From assembly GCF_004682015.1 (NCBI RefSeq), contig NZ_SMLM01000003.1, positions 372,001 through 436,000 on the forward strand: 64,000 nt of DNA. Direction: 5' to 3'. Position numbers and translations under genes: made by a program. Positions within the stretch are counted from its first letter, which is position 1. Each line of letters starts with the position of its first letter. The notes under the pieces were generated by a model. It was not told where the DNA came from and did no database searches. It saw only the letters and a list, made by a program, of their open reading frames with translations. Shown in pieces: positions 17,131-25,038 of this stretch. The DNA is from Ramlibacter henchirensis. GTDB lineage: Bacteria; Pseudomonadota; Gammaproteobacteria; Burkholderiales; Burkholderiaceae_C.

Positions 17131-18810
17131 ATGGCATCGGTCGAAGTGAAGGTCCCCGACATCGGGGACTTCAGTGAGGTTGCGGTCATCGAATTGCTGG
17201 TCAAGCCGGGAGACACGATCAAGCCCGAGCAGTCGCTCGTCACGGTCGAGAGCGACAAGGCGTCGATGGAGATTCCGTCGTCCACCGGCGGTGTCGTCAA
17301 GGAACTGAAGGTCAAGCTCGGGGACAAGGTGTCCGAGGGATCGGTGCTGCTGGTGGTGGAGGCGGAGGGCGCTGCGGCTGCGGCGCCTGCAGCCGCCGCT
17401 CCCGCGAAATCGGCGCCTGCCGCGCCGGCTGCTGCGAGTCCAGGCGCCGGAGCGCCCCCACCCCAACCCTCCCCGGCAGGGGGAGGGAGCGTCGAGGTCA
17501 AGGTGCCCGACATCGGCGACTTCAAGGACGTCGCCGTCATCGAAGTGCTGGTCAAGCCGGGCGACATGGTGAAGCAGGAGCAGTCGCTCATCACGGTGGA
17601 GTCGGACAAGGCCTCGATGGAGATTCCGTCTTCGGCGGCAGGGACCGTGAAGGAGCTGAAGGTCAAGCTGGGGGACAAGGTCAACATCGGCGATCTGATC
17701 GCGGTGCTCGAAGGCGCAGTGGGGGCAGGGAGTTCCTCACCCCAGCCCTCTCCCCCGAGTGGAGAGGGAGCGGCACCGGTTGTTCCTCCCTCTCCCGCAC
17801 CAGCGGGAGAGGGCCGGGGTGAGGGCGCCCGCGTCGCGCCCACCGCCGCCTTGCCGCCCCACGAACCCTCCGCGCCGTCCGGCAAGCTCCCGCACGCCTC
17901 GCCGACCGTGCGCAAGTTCGCGCGCGAACTCGGCGTGCCTCTCGAAGAGGTCAAGGGCACGGGTCCGAAGGGACGCATCCTGCAGGAGGACGTGCAGAAC
18001 TTCACCAAGGCGGTGATGAAGGGCGAGGCCAGCACTCGTGCGGCGGCGGGCAGGGCTCCCGCCGGCGGCGGCGAGGCGATGGGCGTGCTGCCCTGGCCCA
18101 AGGTGGACTTCGCGAAGTTCGGGCCGATCGAGCGCAAGGACCTCTCGCGCATCCGCAAGATCAGCGGCCCCAACCTGCACCGCAACTGGGTGATGATCCC
18201 GCACGTCACCAACCACGACGATGCCGACATCACCGACCTGGAAGCTTTCCGCGTCCAGCTCAACAAGGAAAACGAGAAGAGCGGCGTGAAGGTCACCATG
18301 CTGGCCTTCCTCATCAAGGCCTGCGTGGCGGCGCTGAAGAAATTCCCGGAGTTCAACAGCTCGCTGGACGGCGAGCAGATGGTGCTCAAGAACTACTGGA
18401 ACATCGGCTTCGCGGCCGACACGCCCAACGGCCTCGTGGTCCCGGTGATCAAGGATGCCGACAAGAAGGGCGTGCTGCAGATCAGCCAGGAGATGTCGGA
18501 TCTGGCGAAGAAGGCGCGCGACGGCAAGCTGGGGCCGGCCGACATGTCGGGCGCGACCTTCACGATCTCCTCGCTGGGCGGCATCGGCGGGCGTTACTTC
18601 ACGCCGATCATCAATGCGCCGGAAGTCGCTATCCTCGGGGTGTGCAGGAGCCAGACCGAACCGGTCTGGGACGGCAAGCAGTTCCAGCCGCGTCTGATGC
18701 TGCCGCTGTCCCTGTCGTGGGACCATCGCGTCATCGATGGCGCCGCGGCGGCCCGCTTCAATGCCTACCTGGGCGCCATCCTGGCGGACTTCCGCCGCGT
18801 GCTGCTCTGA
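17131..18810 (+). CDS. aceF: Dihydrolipoamide acetyltransferase E2 with two lipoyl domains
   Basis: 559 aa. It forms the core of the pyruvate dehydrogenase complex and transfers acetyl groups to CoA. There are two lipoyl domains (about 2-78 and 121-195) with lipoyl-lysines Lys43 and Lys160, each in [13 protein letters not shown] peripheral-subunit-binding domain follows (about 254-290, ASPTVRKFARELGVPLEEV), then the catalytic domain with SWDHRVIDGA (His532). Both interdomain linkers hold GC-rich palindromic repeats read in frame (residues about 109-120 and 202-232), giving PSPQPSP and [12 protein letters not shown] peptides rather than the usual Ala/Pro linker. It lies 43 bases after aceE. 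Confidence 0.97.
   Translation: MASVEVKVPDIGDFSEVAVIELLVKPGDTIKPEQSLVTVESDKASMEIPSSTGGVVKELKVKLGDKVSEGSVLLVVEAEGAAAAAPAAAAPAKSAPAAPAAASPGAGAPPPQPSPAGGGSVEVKVPDIGDFKDVAVIEVLVKPGDMVKQEQSLITVESDKASMEIPSSAAGTVKELKVKLGDKVNIGDLIAVLEGAVGAGSSSPQPSPPSGEGAAPVVPPSPAPAGEGRGEGARVAPTAALPPHEPSAPSGKLPHASPTVRKFARELGVPLEEVKGTGPKGRILQEDVQNFTKAVMKGEASTRAAAGRAPAGGGEAMGVLPWPKVDFAKFGPIERKDLSRIRKISGPNLHRNWVMIPHVTNHDDADITDLEAFRVQLNKENEKSGVKVTMLAFLIKACVAALKKFPEFNSSLDGEQMVLKNYWNIGFAADTPNGLVVPVIKDADKKGVLQISQEMSDLAKKARDGKLGPADMSGATFTISSLGGIGGRYFTPIINAPEVAILGVCRSQTEPVWDGKQFQPRLMLPLSLSWDHRVIDGAAAARFNAYLGAILADFRRVLL
17454..17490. repeat. Short GC-rich palindromic repeat inside the first AceF linker
   Basis: The pattern CCCCCACCCCAACCCTCCCC, four bases, then GGGGGAGGGAG matches the core of the longer repeats at 17735 and 19671. 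It encodes APPPQPSPAGGGS between AceF lipoyl domains 1 and 2. The arms can pair as a hairpin. Confidence 0.7.
17735..17825. repeat. Long GC-rich palindromic repeat inside the second AceF linker
   Basis: A two-part element. CCTCACCCCAGCCCTCTCCC pairs imperfectly with GGGAGAGGGCCGGGGTGAGG at its far end, and there are further internal hairpins (CCCTCTCCCGC / GCGGGAGAGGG). The open frame is kept through it, encoding SPQPSP and then [13 protein letters not shown]. The same peptide is found in the LpdA linker, so the elements were inserted, or retained, in the same frame. Confidence 0.82.
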
Positions 18811-18835
18811 AGAAGAAAAGAAAACCCGATCCCAC

Positions 18836-19426
18836 ATGACGACCGTCGTAGTAGTGAAGAAGGCCGGCCAGATCGCCATCGCAGCGGACACCCTGGTGAC
18901 ATTCGGCGACACCATGCTCTCCAAGCGCTACGAGGACAACGCCAAGATCTTCCGCGTCGAGACCGATGAAGGCCCCAGCTACGTCGGCATGGCCGGCACC
19001 GTGGCCCACTTCCCGGTGCTGCGCAAGGCGATGGGCTTGATGCCGCGCGAGATCCTCCACCTGAACAGCAAGGACGAGGTGTTCGACACCTTCACCAAGC
19101 TGCACCCGTACCTGAAGGACAACTTCTTCCTGCAGACCAAGGAAGAGGACAGTGATCCGTACGAGTCCAGCCAGTTCAGCGTGGTGATCGCCAACGCGAC
19201 CGGCATCTACGGCCTCTACAGCTACCGCGAGGTGTTCGAGTTCAAGGAGTTCTGGGGCATCGGCTCCGGTCGCAGCTTCGCGCTCGGCGCCATGCACTCG
19301 ATCTACAACAAGGCGAAGACGGCGCGCGAAGTGGCCGAAGCCGGCATCACCGCGGGGTGCGAGTTCGACCGCAATTCCGCGCTGCCGTTCGACCTGTTCA
19401 CGCTCAGGACGAAGGAAGCCAAATGA
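18836..19426 (+). CDS. Proteasome-like Ntn hydrolase, probable betaproteobacterial proteasome homologue (BPH)
   Basis: 196 aa. After Met removal the protein begins TTVVVV, giving an N-terminal catalytic Thr as in HslV and proteasome beta subunits. In full-length numbering Thr2, Asp18 (AADTL) and Lys37 (NAKIFR) match the canonical Thr1/Asp17/Lys33, with three extra residues before the Lys. The GMAGTVA loop (51-57) and the [12 protein letters not shown] segment (142-153) are HslV-like. It is not HslV itself: no hslU is nearby and the body of the sequence differs. BPH is a known but little-studied family, reported as I recall to form a double-ring particle. Here it sits between aceF and lpdA, 25 bases after aceF and overlapping lpdA by 4 nt, so it is cotranscribed and coupled with pyruvate dehydrogenase. 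Substrates and partner are unknown. Confidence 0.85.
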   Translation: MTTVVVVKKAGQIAIAADTLVTFGDTMLSKRYEDNAKIFRVETDEGPSYVGMAGTVAHFPVLRKAMGLMPREILHLNSKDEVFDTFTKLHPYLKDNFFLQTKEEDSDPYESSQFSVVIANATGIYGLYSYREVFEFKEFWGIGSGRSFALGAMHSIYNKAKTAREVAEAGITAGCEFDRNSALPFDLFTLRTKEAK

Positions 19427-21231
19427 GCACCGTCGACGTCAAGGTTCCGGACATCGGCGACTTCAAGGATGTCGCGGTCATCGAGGTGCTGGTCAAGCCG
19501 GGCGACACGATCAAGGCGGAGCAGTCGCTCGTCACCGTCGAGAGCGACAAGGCTTCGATGGAGATCCCGTCGTCCCATGCGGGGGTGGTGAAGGAACTGA
19601 AGGTCAAGCTAGGGGACAAGGTGTCCGAAGGCTCCGTGTTGTTGGTGCTGGAGAGCAGTGCGGCGCAGAGCCCCTCACCCCAGCCCTCTCCCCAGGGGGG
19701 AGAGGGAGCAAAGGCGTCCTCTCCCTCTCCCGCCCCGGCGGGAGAGGGTCGGGGTGAGGGCAGACCCGCGCCCGTTGCCTCCACCTACGGCGGCGGCGCC
19801 GACCTCGAATGCGACATGCTGGTCCTCGGCGCCGGCCCGGGCGGTTACTCCGCGGCGTTCCGCGCCGCCGACCTGGGCATGAAGGTCGTGCTGGTGGAGC
19901 GCTACGCCACGCTCGGCGGCGTCTGCCTGAACGTCGGCTGCATTCCTTCGAAGGCGCTGCTGCACGTCGCGGCCGTCATGGACGAGGTCAGCCACTTCGA
20001 CACGCTCGGCATCAGCTACGGCAAACCGAAGATCGAGCTGGACAAGCTGCGCGCCCACAAGGGCAAGGTGGTGGGCAAGCTCACGGGCGGCCTGTCAGCG
20101 ATGGCCAAGATGCGCAAGGTGACGGTGGTCCGCGGGAGCGGCCGCTTCGTCGATCCGCACCACCTCGAGGTCGAGGAGACCAGCGGCGAAGGGCAGCAGG
20201 CCACCGGCAAGAAGCAGACGGTCAAGTTCCGCAACGCGATCATCGCGGCCGGCTCGCAGGCGGTGAGCCTTCCGTTCATGCCGAAGGACCCGCGTGTCGT
20301 CGACTCCACCGGCGCCCTGGAACTCGCGAGCATTCCCAAGCGCATGCTGATCCTGGGCGGCGGCATCATCGGCCTGGAGATGGGCACGGTCTATTCCACG
20401 CTGGGCTCGCGCCTCGACGTGGTCGAGATGCTCGACGGCCTGATGCAGGGCGCCGACCGCGACCTGGTGCGCGTGTGGCAGAAGATGAATGCGCCGCGCT
20501 TCGACAACATCATGTTGAAGACCAAGACCGTCGGCGCCGAAGCGACCAAGGGCGGCATCCTCGTCCGCTTCGAAGGCGAGCAGGCGCCCAAGGAGCCGCA
20601 GGTTTACGACCTCGTGCTGCAGGCAGTGGGCCGCAGCCCCAATGGCGCAAAAATCGGCGCCGACAAGGCCGGCGTCATCGTCGGCGAGCGGGGCTACATC
20701 CCGGTCGACATCCAGATGCGCACCAACGTGCCGCACATCTTCGCGATCGGCGACATCGTCGGCCAGCCGATGCTGGCGCACAAGGCGGTGCACGAGGCGC
20801 ACGTGGCCGCCGAAGCGGCGGCGGGCGAGAAGAGCACGTTCAACGCGCGTGTGATCCCCAGCGTCGCCTACACCGATCCCGAAGTGGCCTGGGTGGGGCT
20901 CACGGAGGAGCAGGCCAAGGCGCAGGGCCTCGCGATCAAGAAGGGCATGTTCCCCTGGACGGCTTCCGGCCGCGCCATCGCGAACACGCGCGACGAGGGC
21001 TTCACCAAGCTGCTCTTCGACGCGGAGACCCACCGCATCGTGGGCGGCGGCATCGTCGGCACCCATGCGGGCGACCTGATCAGCGAGGTGGCCTTGGCCA
21101 TCGAGATGGGCGCGGACGAGGTGGACGTCGGCAAGACCATCCATCCGCACCCCACGCTCGGCGAGAGCGTCGGCATGGCCGCCGAGATCGCCCACGGCAC
21201 CTGCACGGACGTGCCGCCGCAGCGGCGCTAA
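19423..21231 (+). CDS. lpdA: Dihydrolipoamide dehydrogenase E3 with N-terminal lipoyl domain
   Basis: 602 aa, against about 475 for a plain E3. Residues 2-78 are a lipoyl domain with Lys43. A linker (about 79-125) includes an in-frame palindromic repeat at residues about 83-113. The flavoprotein proper follows, with FAD motif [12 protein letters not shown], redox-active Cys168/Cys173 in CLNVGC, NAD motif [10 protein letters not shown], and the C-terminal HPHPTLGES with catalytic His576. It reoxidises dihydrolipoyl groups of AceF using NAD. Lipoyl-E3 fusions are known in betaproteobacterial and neisserial PDH. The ATG overlaps the peptidase stop (ATGA). Confidence 0.96.
   Translation: MSTVDVKVPDIGDFKDVAVIEVLVKPGDTIKAEQSLVTVESDKASMEIPSSHAGVVKELKVKLGDKVSEGSVLLVLESSAAQSPSPQPSPQGGEGAKASSPSPAPAGEGRGEGRPAPVASTYGGGADLECDMLVLGAGPGGYSAAFRAADLGMKVVLVERYATLGGVCLNVGCIPSKALLHVAAVMDEVSHFDTLGISYGKPKIELDKLRAHKGKVVGKLTGGLSAMAKMRKVTVVRGSGRFVDPHHLEVEETSGEGQQATGKKQTVKFRNAIIAAGSQAVSLPFMPKDPRVVDSTGALELASIPKRMLILGGGIIGLEMGTVYSTLGSRLDVVEMLDGLMQGADRDLVRVWQKMNAPRFDNIMLKTKTVGAEATKGGILVRFEGEQAPKEPQVYDLVLQAVGRSPNGAKIGADKAGVIVGERGYIPVDIQMRTNVPHIFAIGDIVGQPMLAHKAVHEAHVAAEAAAGEKSTFNARVIPSVAYTDPEVAWVGLTEEQAKAQGLAIKKGMFPWTASGRAIANTRDEGFTKLLFDAETHRIVGGGIVGTHAGDLISEVALAIEMGADEVDVGKTIHPHPTLGESVGMAAEIAHGTCTDVPPQRR
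19671..19760. repeat. Long GC-rich palindromic repeat inside the LpdA linker
   Basis: Same family as 17735-17825: CCCTCACCCCAGCCCTCTCC at the left pairs with GGAGAGGGTCGGGGTGAGGG at the right, with an inner hairpin CCCTCTCCCGCCCCGGCGGGAGAGGG interrupted by short loops. It encodes [12 protein letters not shown] and then [14 protein letters not shown], almost the same peptide as in AceF. Confidence 0.82.
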
Positions 21232-21241
21232 AGCCTGGAGA

Positions 21242-21826
21242 TCAGGGAGCGGAAGGGGCGCCGGCGGCGGGCTCAGGCTGCTGCTGCGCCACCACCACGC
21301 GCCGCGCGCCATCGAAGCGGCGCTGCCAGTAGCTGGCGTTCATGTCTTCCACCCGTACCTGCGCGCCCGGCTTGGGCGAGTGGATGAACTTGCCTTCCCC
21401 GACGTAGATCCCCACGTGGCTGAAGGCGCGGCGCAGCGTGTTGAAGAACACCAGGTCGCCGGGCTGCAGTTCGCGCTTGTCGATGACCTGCGTGGCAGCG
21501 GCCTGCTCGTTGGCGCGCCGGGGCAGGATCAGGCCGACTGTCTGCTCATAGATCGCCCGCACGAATCCGCTGCAGTCGAAGCCCGTCTCGACCGAGTTGC
21601 CGCCGCGCCGGTACGGCACGCCCAGGAATCCCATCGCGGTGACCACGAGCTCGGAGGTGGTGCTCGTGACGCTGCTCGTGACGCGCCCACCCACCTCGCC
21701 CAGCCGCTGCAGAAGCCCGCTCTCGGCCACGAAGCGGTTCGGGTCGTCTTCGGCCGTCGCGGGCTGCGCATGGGCGGGCAGTGCGCAAGACACGGACAAG
21801 CCGAAACTGATGAGCCACTTGGTCAT
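21242..21826 (-). CDS. NlpC/P60-family peptidoglycan hydrolase
   Basis: 194 aa. A signal peptide ends near residue 20 (CALPAHA). The NlpC/P60 papain-like domain (about 58-160) has catalytic Cys85 in DCSGFVR, His137 in SHVGIY and His149 as third residue. Such enzymes cleave the D-Glu/meso-diaminopimelate linkage in murein stem peptides. The C-terminal tail is Ala/Pro/Gln-rich. It is convergent with lpdA (10-base gap). Confidence 0.9.
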   Translation of the reverse strand: MTKWLISFGLSVSCALPAHAQPATAEDDPNRFVAESGLLQRLGEVGGRVTSSVTSTTSELVVTAMGFLGVPYRRGGNSVETGFDCSGFVRAIYEQTVGLILPRRANEQAAATQVIDKRELQPGDLVFFNTLRRAFSHVGIYVGEGKFIHSPKPGAQVRVEDMNASYWQRRFDGARRVVVAQQQPEPAAGAPSAP

Positions 21827-21964
21827 TTGCCCGCAGGGTAAGCAGCGTGATACGAGAAGTCAAGCGAGGTTTGCACTGTAACTGCCTGATGCTCAAGCAG
21901 ATTCCAGTTGGTTCGTTCGAGCCAGACTGCGTCGGCCATCAACTTTCTGCAAGGAGTTCGAACA

Positions 21965-23086
21965 ATGCGCTGGATGCTTCCGGGCTTCTCCCGCTGGCGC
22001 TGGGCCGCGGTTCTGCTGGCCGGCGCCGGCGGCTTCGTGGGCGCGGCCCGCGCGGAGCCGAGGGCCGAACCGGTGGCATCAGGCCTGGCGCACCCTTGGG
22101 CGGTGGCGTTCCTGGAGGGCGGCCGGTTCCTGGTGACGGAACGCGCCGGCCGCATGCGGGTGGTGGAGCCCGACGGCAAGGTCGGGCAGCCGCTGGCCGG
22201 CGTACCGCAGGTGGCGGTGGGCGGGCAGGGCGGTTTGCTGGACGTGGTGGTGGACTCCGGCTACGCGTCGAACCGCACGGTGTATTTCTGCTTCTCCGAA
22301 CCCGGCAACGGAGGCAACTCGACGGCGTTGGCCAAGGCGCGGCTCGCGCCCGACCGCTCGCGGCTGGAAGACGTGCGGATCATCTTCAGCCAGCGCCCGA
22401 AGGTTTCGAGCCAGATGCACTTCGGCTGCCGGATCGTGGAGGCGCGTGACGGCAACCTGTTCCTGGTGATGGGCGACCGCTACTCGCGGATGCAGGACGC
22501 GCAGCGGCTGGACAACCACATCGGCAAGGTGGTGCGGATCACCAAGGAAGGTGCGCCCGCTTCGGGAAACCCGTTCGCCAACCGCTCCGGTGCGATGCCG
22601 GAAATCTGGAGCTACGGCCATCGCAACGCCCAGGGCGCCGCGCTCGCGCCCGACGGAAAGTTCTGGCTGCACGAGCACGGTCCGCAGGGCGGCGATGAGA
22701 TCAACCTGCCCGAGCCCGGCCGCAACTACGGCTGGCCCATCATCACGTTCGGCGAGAACTACGGCGGCGGGAAGATCGGCGAGGGCATCACCGAGCGCGA
22801 GGGGCTGGAGCAGCCGGTGCACTACTGGGTGCCGTCCATCGCTCCGTCCGGCATGGTCTTCCTCACCAGCGACCGCTATGGCGCGGGCTGGAAAGGCAAC
22901 CTGTTCGTCGGTGCGCTCAAGTTCAGTCATCTCGCGCGTCTCGAACTCGCCGACGGGAAGGTGCTGCGCGAGCACCGCCTGCTGCAAGGCGTGGGGCGGG
23001 TGAGGGACGTGCGCCAGGGCCCCGACGGGCTGCTCTACCTGCTCACCGACAGCACCGACGGCAAGCTGTTGCGCGTGGCGCCCTGA
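21965..23086 (+). CDS. PQQ-dependent sugar (aldose) dehydrogenase, soluble-GDH family
   Basis: 373 aa from the ATG after AAGGAG (21951-21956). A signal peptide (about 1-30, GAARAEP) directs it to the periplasm. The beta-propeller domain shows GLAHPWAVAFL, GGQGGLLDVV, SYGHRNAQGAAL and HGPQGGDEINLPEPGRNYGWP. These are hallmarks of the Asd/YliI family of PQQ-dependent aldose sugar dehydrogenases, which oxidise free sugars to lactones. No pqq synthesis genes are in the window. Its TGA abuts the convergent regulator's stop with no gap. Confidence 0.9.
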   Translation: MRWMLPGFSRWRWAAVLLAGAGGFVGAARAEPRAEPVASGLAHPWAVAFLEGGRFLVTERAGRMRVVEPDGKVGQPLAGVPQVAVGGQGGLLDVVVDSGYASNRTVYFCFSEPGNGGNSTALAKARLAPDRSRLEDVRIIFSQRPKVSSQMHFGCRIVEARDGNLFLVMGDRYSRMQDAQRLDNHIGKVVRITKEGAPASGNPFANRSGAMPEIWSYGHRNAQGAALAPDGKFWLHEHGPQGGDEINLPEPGRNYGWPIITFGENYGGGKIGEGITEREGLEQPVHYWVPSIAPSGMVFLTSDRYGAGWKGNLFVGALKFSHLARLELADGKVLREHRLLQGVGRVRDVRQGPDGLLYLLTDSTDGKLLRVAP

Positions 23087-23734
23087 TCAGGGATTGACCA
23101 GCCCCTTGCGCACCGCGTAGCGGGTCAGGCTCGCGATGTCGTTGAGCTTGAGACGCTCCATGATGCGGGCGCGGTGCACGTCCACGGTCTTCGACGACAG
23201 GCCCAGGTCGAACGCGATTTCCTTGGACGCCTTGCCCTGCGCGATCAGCTTCAGGATCTCCAGCTGGCGGTCGGTGAGTTCGTCGCTGGCGCTGGGCTCC
23301 GAAGGCTGCAGCAACCGCTGCGCGATGACCGGGCTGAAGTAGGTGCCGGTCGCCATCACGCTGCGGATCGACTGCTCGAGCTCGAAGGGCGGGGCGTCCT
23401 TCATGAGGTAGCCGCAGGCGCCGCTGGCCACCGCGCGCTTCACGAAATCCACGGTGTCGTACATGGAGAGCACGAGCATCCGCACTTCGGGCATGCGGGC
23501 GCGGATCTCGGCGATGGCGGCGATGCCGTCCATGCCCGGCATCGAGATGTCCGTCATCACGAGGTCGGGCCGCAGCGACTCGACCAGCGTGACCAGTTCG
23601 CGGCCGTCGCGGGCCTCGGCCACCACTTCGACGCCGTCGACCATGGTCAGCAGGGCCTTGATGCCCGAGCGCACCAGGTCGTGGTCGTCGGCGAGCACGA
23701 CGCGGATCGTTGCGGTTGCAACGGAGTTCTTCAT
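23087..23734 (-). CDS. NarL-type response regulator
   Basis: 215 aa from the ATG at 23734; AAGGGGAC upstream supports it over a start 14 codons earlier. The receiver has Asp16/Asp17, phospho-acceptor Asp62 in VMTDISMP, Ser90 and Lys112 in LMKDAPP. The LuxR-type HTH is at about 150-208 (LTDRQLEILKLIAQGKASKEI). It lies 16 bases downstream of the receiver-fused kinase, clearly its partner. Confidence 0.94.
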   Translation of the reverse strand: MKNSVATATIRVVLADDHDLVRSGIKALLTMVDGVEVVAEARDGRELVTLVESLRPDLVMTDISMPGMDGIAAIAEIRARMPEVRMLVLSMYDTVDFVKRAVASGACGYLMKDAPPFELEQSIRSVMATGTYFSPVIAQRLLQPSEPSASDELTDRQLEILKLIAQGKASKEIAFDLGLSSKTVDVHRARIMERLKLNDIASLTRYAVRKGLVNP

Positions 23735-23750
23735 CTTGTCCCCTTGAATC

Positions 23751-24845
23751 TCAAAGCACGGCGCGAACCGCGACACCGGAGCCCGGCCGCGTGCGGATGT
23801 GCAGCCGGCCGCCGGCCAGTTCCGTGCGTTCGATCATGCCGTACAGCCCGACATTGCGTTCGCTGGGGGCTCCCGTGAGCAGCGCTTGCTTGTCGAAGCC
23901 CACGCCGTCGTCGACCACGAGCAACGCGATGCGGCCTTGCGGCAGGAAACGCAGCCGCACCTCGATGCGCGCGGCGCGAGCGTGGCGCACGGTGTTGGTC
24001 AGGGCTTCCTGCACCAGCCGCACGGCGACGGAGGCGTTCTCCCCCAGCGGCTTGGGCTCCTCGCCGCGCGAGGTGACCCGGAACTCGAGCTGGGCCGGCT
24101 CGGCGATGCGCTGCACCGCCGACTGCACCGCCGCCACCAGACCGAGCAGGTCCAGCTGCGCGGGCCGCAGCGAGAACGAAAGCGTCTTGAGCTGCTCGAT
24201 GGCGGCCTGCGCCATCTCCATGGCCGTGCCCGTGTAGTTGCGTGCCGCGTCGGGATCGCAGGACCGCCGCGCCGCATGCAGGTGGATGAGCATGCCGGTG
24301 AGCGTCTGGCCGAGGTGGTCGTGCAGCTCGCGCGAGATGCTCAGGCGCTCGCGCTCCTGCGCCACCACGAGGCGTGCCGACAGCTTCTTCAGGCGGCGGT
24401 AGGCCGCTTCCAGCTCGCGCGCCATCCGGTCCTGCTCCGTCGTGCGGCGCCGTTCAGACATGACGCGCTCGATGATCTGCGGCAGCGTGCCGAGCTTGTC
24501 CTTGGTGACGTAATCCTTGGCGCCGCAGCGCAGCACGTGCACCGCCGCATCCTCGCCGATCGCCCGCGTCACCACCACCAGCGGTGTCGGCGACCGGCGC
24601 GCCATCAGGATCTGCAGCGCGGCATACGGTGAGAACCGCGGCATGTTGAAGTCGCACAGGATGGCGTCGAAATCCTCCTGCAGCGCATGCGCGAACGTGC
24701 TGGCGTCGTCGACCCGGTGCAGCTGGTAGCGGCGCCGCGGGTCGGCCCGCTCCAGCGCGATGCCCATCAGCTCCACGTCGTCCGGGTTGTCCTCCACGCA
24801 CAGCAGCCTCACGGGGGGCGCGTCGGCGAGTGGAGAAGCGTGCAT
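23751..24845 (-). CDS. Soluble NarX-type kinase with N-terminal receiver domain
   Basis: 364 aa. Residues about 12-130 form a receiver domain with Glu18/Asp19, phospho-acceptor Asp65 in ILCDFNMP, Thr93 and Lys115. A coiled region leads to a HisKA_3 dimerisation helix (RERLSISRELHDHLGQTL, His175) and a HATPase domain (EALTNTVRHA, DDGVGFD, GLYGMIER). There is no transmembrane segment, so it is cytoplasmic and probably takes its signal from another kinase that phosphorylates Asp65, rather than from a ligand (inference). It is followed by its NarL-type regulator gene. Confidence 0.92.
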   Translation of the reverse strand: MHASPLADAPPVRLLCVEDNPDDVELMGIALERADPRRRYQLHRVDDASTFAHALQEDFDAILCDFNMPRFSPYAALQILMARRSPTPLVVVTRAIGEDAAVHVLRCGAKDYVTKDKLGTLPQIIERVMSERRRTTEQDRMARELEAAYRRLKKLSARLVVAQERERLSISRELHDHLGQTLTGMLIHLHAARRSCDPDAARNYTGTAMEMAQAAIEQLKTLSFSLRPAQLDLLGLVAAVQSAVQRIAEPAQLEFRVTSRGEEPKPLGENASVAVRLVQEALTNTVRHARAARIEVRLRFLPQGRIALLVVDDGVGFDKQALLTGAPSERNVGLYGMIERTELAGGRLHIRTRPGSGVAVRAVL

Positions 24846-25038
24846 GGATGAGCTCGGGCGGGAGGCGGGCAAGTTTAAGCGCCAGCACCTGACATCCACC
24901 CGTCACCAGATCGCTCTTCAGTAAGCAAATTCCTTAGAACTTTCCCCGCATCCGCTTAGCAGCGCGCGCGCCCGCGCTTCCATAGTTGAGTTTCGCGGGC
25001 ACAACAAGCGGTTCGAAGGCCACGCGGAAGGTGAAGCA

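Noticed and set aside
18836..19426. Calling this gene HslV
   Set aside because: The catalytic Thr and GSG segment fit, but there are three extra residues before the active-site Lys, the rest is divergent, and no hslU is present. BPH is the better match.
17454..19760. Repeats in aceF and lpdA as a CRISPR-like or tandem array
   Set aside because: Copies are few, unevenly spaced, differ in length and are separated by whole domains; there are no uniform spacers or cas genes.
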